19,736 nt of DNA from Gammaproteobacteria bacterium UBA2955. GTDB lineage: Bacteria; Pseudomonadota; Gammaproteobacteria; Pseudomonadales; Azotimanducaceae. This document shows, piece by piece, positions 18,131 through 19,736 of this stretch. Both the position numbers and the translations under genes were made by a program. Position 1 is the stretch's first letter. Each line of letters begins with the position of its first letter. Below the pieces are notes generated by a model, which was not told where the DNA came from, did no database searches, and saw only the letters and a list, made by a program, of their open reading frames with translations. The DNA lies in the NCBI GenBank assembly GCA_002348825.1, contig DEBN01000181.1, forward strand, positions 15,606 through 35,341, in the 5' to 3' direction.

Positions 18131-19501
18131 TTAAAGGTTTGAGACCCCTGCGGCAAAGATAAGCGCAATCGCAATCGGCACCGGCCAGCGAATGAGCGTT
18201 CGCCAAATACCCCAGCCCGACCCCTCACTTAAATTCAATTCCTGCCGCGCCAAATCCGGGGCCGCGAACCAGCCCGCGAATAGCGCGATAAACAAGCCAC
18301 CTAGCGGCAGCAGCATCTGGTTGGCAAAAAAATCGAGGACCCCGTTGATATCAAAGCTGCCCACCGAGATTCCCGACCACATATTATAGCCCAGCACGCT
18401 TACCACACTGCAGATCGCAATGGCCGACACCACCGTTACAGTACTGCGGCGCCTGCTCCACCCGCGCTCTTGGGCTCGATGAACCAATGGCTCGGTCAAC
18501 CCCACCATGGAGGTAATCGCTGCCACAGCCAGCAGTAGGAAAAACATAATGCTGACCGCGTGGCCCCCTGGCATTTGCGCCAGCGCCACGGGTAGCGTCT
18601 GAAAAATGAGTCCTGCACCGCTCGCCGGATCCAAGCCGTTGGCAAACACTGCAGGGAAGATTACCAGTCCCGCCAACATCGCGACCAAGGTGTCGGCCAA
18701 AGCGATTGCCACCGCTGCGCGAGGGATAGATACCGAACTGGGTAAATACGCCCCAAACGTCATCATGCCTGCCATAGCAACGCCGATTGAGAAAAACGCT
18801 TGGCCCACCGCTGCTAAACCTGTCGATGCATCGATCTTGCTAAAGTCAGGCGTAAAGAGATAACTCACGGCCTCAGCAAAACCGCCCACAACAATGTTGT
18901 AGCCCACCAGCAGCAGCATGAGTAAAAAAAGACTCGGCATAAGCACTTTAACAGCGCGTTCAATGCCCTTTTGCACCCCCGCGAAAATAATCGAGCCAGT
19001 AGCCAACAAAGCGAAAAGCGTCCAAGCAAGCATTTGCCAGGGCCCCGCCAGCAGTTCATCAAACGCCGCCTGCGACACCGCCGCATCGACCCCGACAAAG
19101 CCGGTTGTCAGGGCTTGCAACAGATAGCTAAGCACCCACCCCGACACCACGCTGTAGGTCACCATAATGGTAAAGGCCGCCAGAAGATTAGCCGACCCTA
19201 CCCATGCCCACCGCGCACTGCGGCCGCTTGCAACCGCAACCCCTCGCATACTGGCAGAGGGCGACAAACCGCCGCGGCGACCAATGAACAACTCCGCCAT
19301 TAAAATAGGCACGCCGATCGCAAACACGCAAATCAGATACACAAGAACGAACGCCGCACCGCCATTTTCGCCGGTGACATAGGGAAACCGCCAGATGTTA
19401 CCCAGCCCCACGGCAAAGCCCACCGATGCAAGCAAAAACGCGAGGCGCGATGTCCAATGCGCCGCTGCGCTCGAGCCTACCGAATCACCCTGCATCGCCA
19501 T
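18131..19501 (-). CDS. Sodium-dependent transporter, neurotransmitter:sodium symporter (SNF) family
   Basis: This inner-membrane Na+-coupled importer, probably for an amino acid or related solute, belongs to the LeuT/TnaT family. The 456-residue protein has about eleven hydrophobic segments. The diagnostic TM1 motif GFAVGLGNIWRFPY lies at 28-41, where Asn35 and Arg38 match LeuT Asn27 and Arg30. It is followed by GENGGAAFVLVYL and a PILMAELFIGRRG segment typical of the family. I chose the ATG at 19501 because GGAG lies 8 nt upstream; an ATG at 19519 is in frame but has no ribosome-binding site. The substrate cannot be deduced. It converges with ispB and is divergent from the tRNA-Pro gene; nothing nearby suggests a pathway. 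Confidence 0.9.
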   Translation of the reverse strand: MAMQGDSVGSSAAAHWTSRLAFLLASVGFAVGLGNIWRFPYVTGENGGAAFVLVYLICVFAIGVPILMAELFIGRRGGLSPSASMRGVAVASGRSARWAWVGSANLLAAFTIMVTYSVVSGWVLSYLLQALTTGFVGVDAAVSQAAFDELLAGPWQMLAWTLFALLATGSIIFAGVQKGIERAVKVLMPSLFLLMLLLVGYNIVVGGFAEAVSYLFTPDFSKIDASTGLAAVGQAFFSIGVAMAGMMTFGAYLPSSVSIPRAAVAIALADTLVAMLAGLVIFPAVFANGLDPASGAGLIFQTLPVALAQMPGGHAVSIMFFLLLAVAAITSMVGLTEPLVHRAQERGWSRRRSTVTVVSAIAICSVVSVLGYNMWSGISVGSFDINGVLDFFANQMLLPLGGLFIALFAGWFAAPDLARQELNLSEGSGWGIWRTLIRWPVPIAIALIFAAGVSNL

Positions 19502-19604
19502 GTGTTGATCTCCACCCATTCAGCCGATCAGGCCGCATCAAAAGTCTACCAATGTGGACGTTACCACTGCAGCGCGGTTGTGTAATAGGCGCTCAGACCA
19601 GTGA

Positions 19605-19633
19605 TTGCGACGCGGTTGCCGTAGAACTAGACT
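19605..19633 (+). promoter_or_regulatory. Predicted tRNA-Pro promoter
   Basis: TTGCGA (19605-19610) is followed by exactly 17 bp and TAGACT (19628-19633), each four of six consensus matches. A GC-rich stretch, GCGCCC, follows directly. Such GC-rich discriminators are typical of stable-RNA promoters under stringent control. Transcription would start close to the mature tRNA 5' end. Confidence 0.5.
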
Positions 19634-19641
19634 GCGCCCAT

Positions 19642-19718
19642 CGGAGTGTAGCTCAGCTTGGTAGAGCACTACGTTCGGGACGTAGGGGCCGGAGGTTCAA
19701 ATCCTCTCACTCCGACCA
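19642..19718 (+). tRNA. tRNA-Pro (anticodon CGG)
   Basis: A 77-nt cloverleaf can be folded by eye. The acceptor stem CGGAGTG/CACTCCG is perfect over 7 bp. The D stem is GCTC/GAGC, the anticodon stem CTACG/CGTAG with loop TTCGGGA gives anticodon CGG, there is a 5-nt variable loop, and the T stem is GGAGG/CCTCT with TTCAAAT. The CCA end is encoded. The C1-G72 first pair is typical of bacterial tRNA-Pro and the sequence resembles E. coli tRNA-Pro(CGG). It reads proline codon CCG. Only 18 bases follow before the window ends, so a tRNA cluster beyond the edge cannot be excluded. Confidence 0.97.
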
Positions 19719-19736
19719 CGCCAACTAAAAGATTTT

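Noticed and set aside
19426..19728. 100-codon plus-strand open frame over the right end
   Set aside because: It runs through the transporter 5' end and the whole tRNA-Pro gene; it is an accidental frame.

Overview
This window reads as an ordinary housekeeping stretch of a gammaproteobacterial chromosome. The base composition looks moderately GC-rich. The proteins closely resemble Pseudomonas-type homologues: a CDP-alcohol-phosphotransferase-type PssA, an IlvI/IlvH/IlvC set, and MsrP/MsrQ placed beside pssA. From memory, the gene order matches two blocks that lie apart in Pseudomonas: ilvI-ilvH-ilvC-pssA-msrP-msrQ, and rplU-rpmA-obgE-proB-rpsT-murJ-ribF-lspA-fkpB with bamD-rluD-pgeF. The genus cannot be named from this sequence. 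I see no phage, IS element, CRISPR array, defence locus or other clearly accessory module.

Layout, left to right. Positions 1-6207 (minus strand) hold a partial HolD-like gene cut by the left edge, msrQ and msrP (repair of oxidised methionine in the periplasm), pssA (phosphatidylserine synthesis) and ilvC, ilvH and ilvI (branched-chain amino acid synthesis). A strong sigma70-type promoter lies upstream of ilvI, followed by a leader of about 145 nt. Positions 6227-7925 (minus) hold pgeF and rluD. Positions 8011-9642 (plus) hold bamD, the outer-membrane assembly lipoprotein, and an isolated FimT/GspH-type pseudopilin. Positions 9648-13321 (minus) hold fkpB, lspA, ribF and murJ. Divergent from murJ is rpsT (plus), with a TTG start. 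Positions 13705-16787 (minus) hold proB, obgE, rpmA and rplU, with an intrinsic terminator between rpmA and obgE. From 17084, ispB (plus) runs divergently from rplU. A sodium:neurotransmitter-symporter-family transporter (minus) is convergent with ispB, and a tRNA-Pro(CGG) gene (plus) closes the window. No gene-free stretch exceeds 300 bases. The longest is the roughly 296-base divergent region between rplU and ispB (16788-17083).

The most notable points are absences. ribF runs into lspA with only 15 bp between them, so ileS is missing from the widely conserved ribF-ileS-lspA-fkpB order. Next to fkpB there is a lone pseudopilin where ispH and a pilin cluster would be expected. Smaller points are a possible ilv leader peptide with a hairpin, divergent murJ and rpsT promoters that appear to share -35 DNA, and the terminator that separates ribosomal protein genes from obgE-proB.
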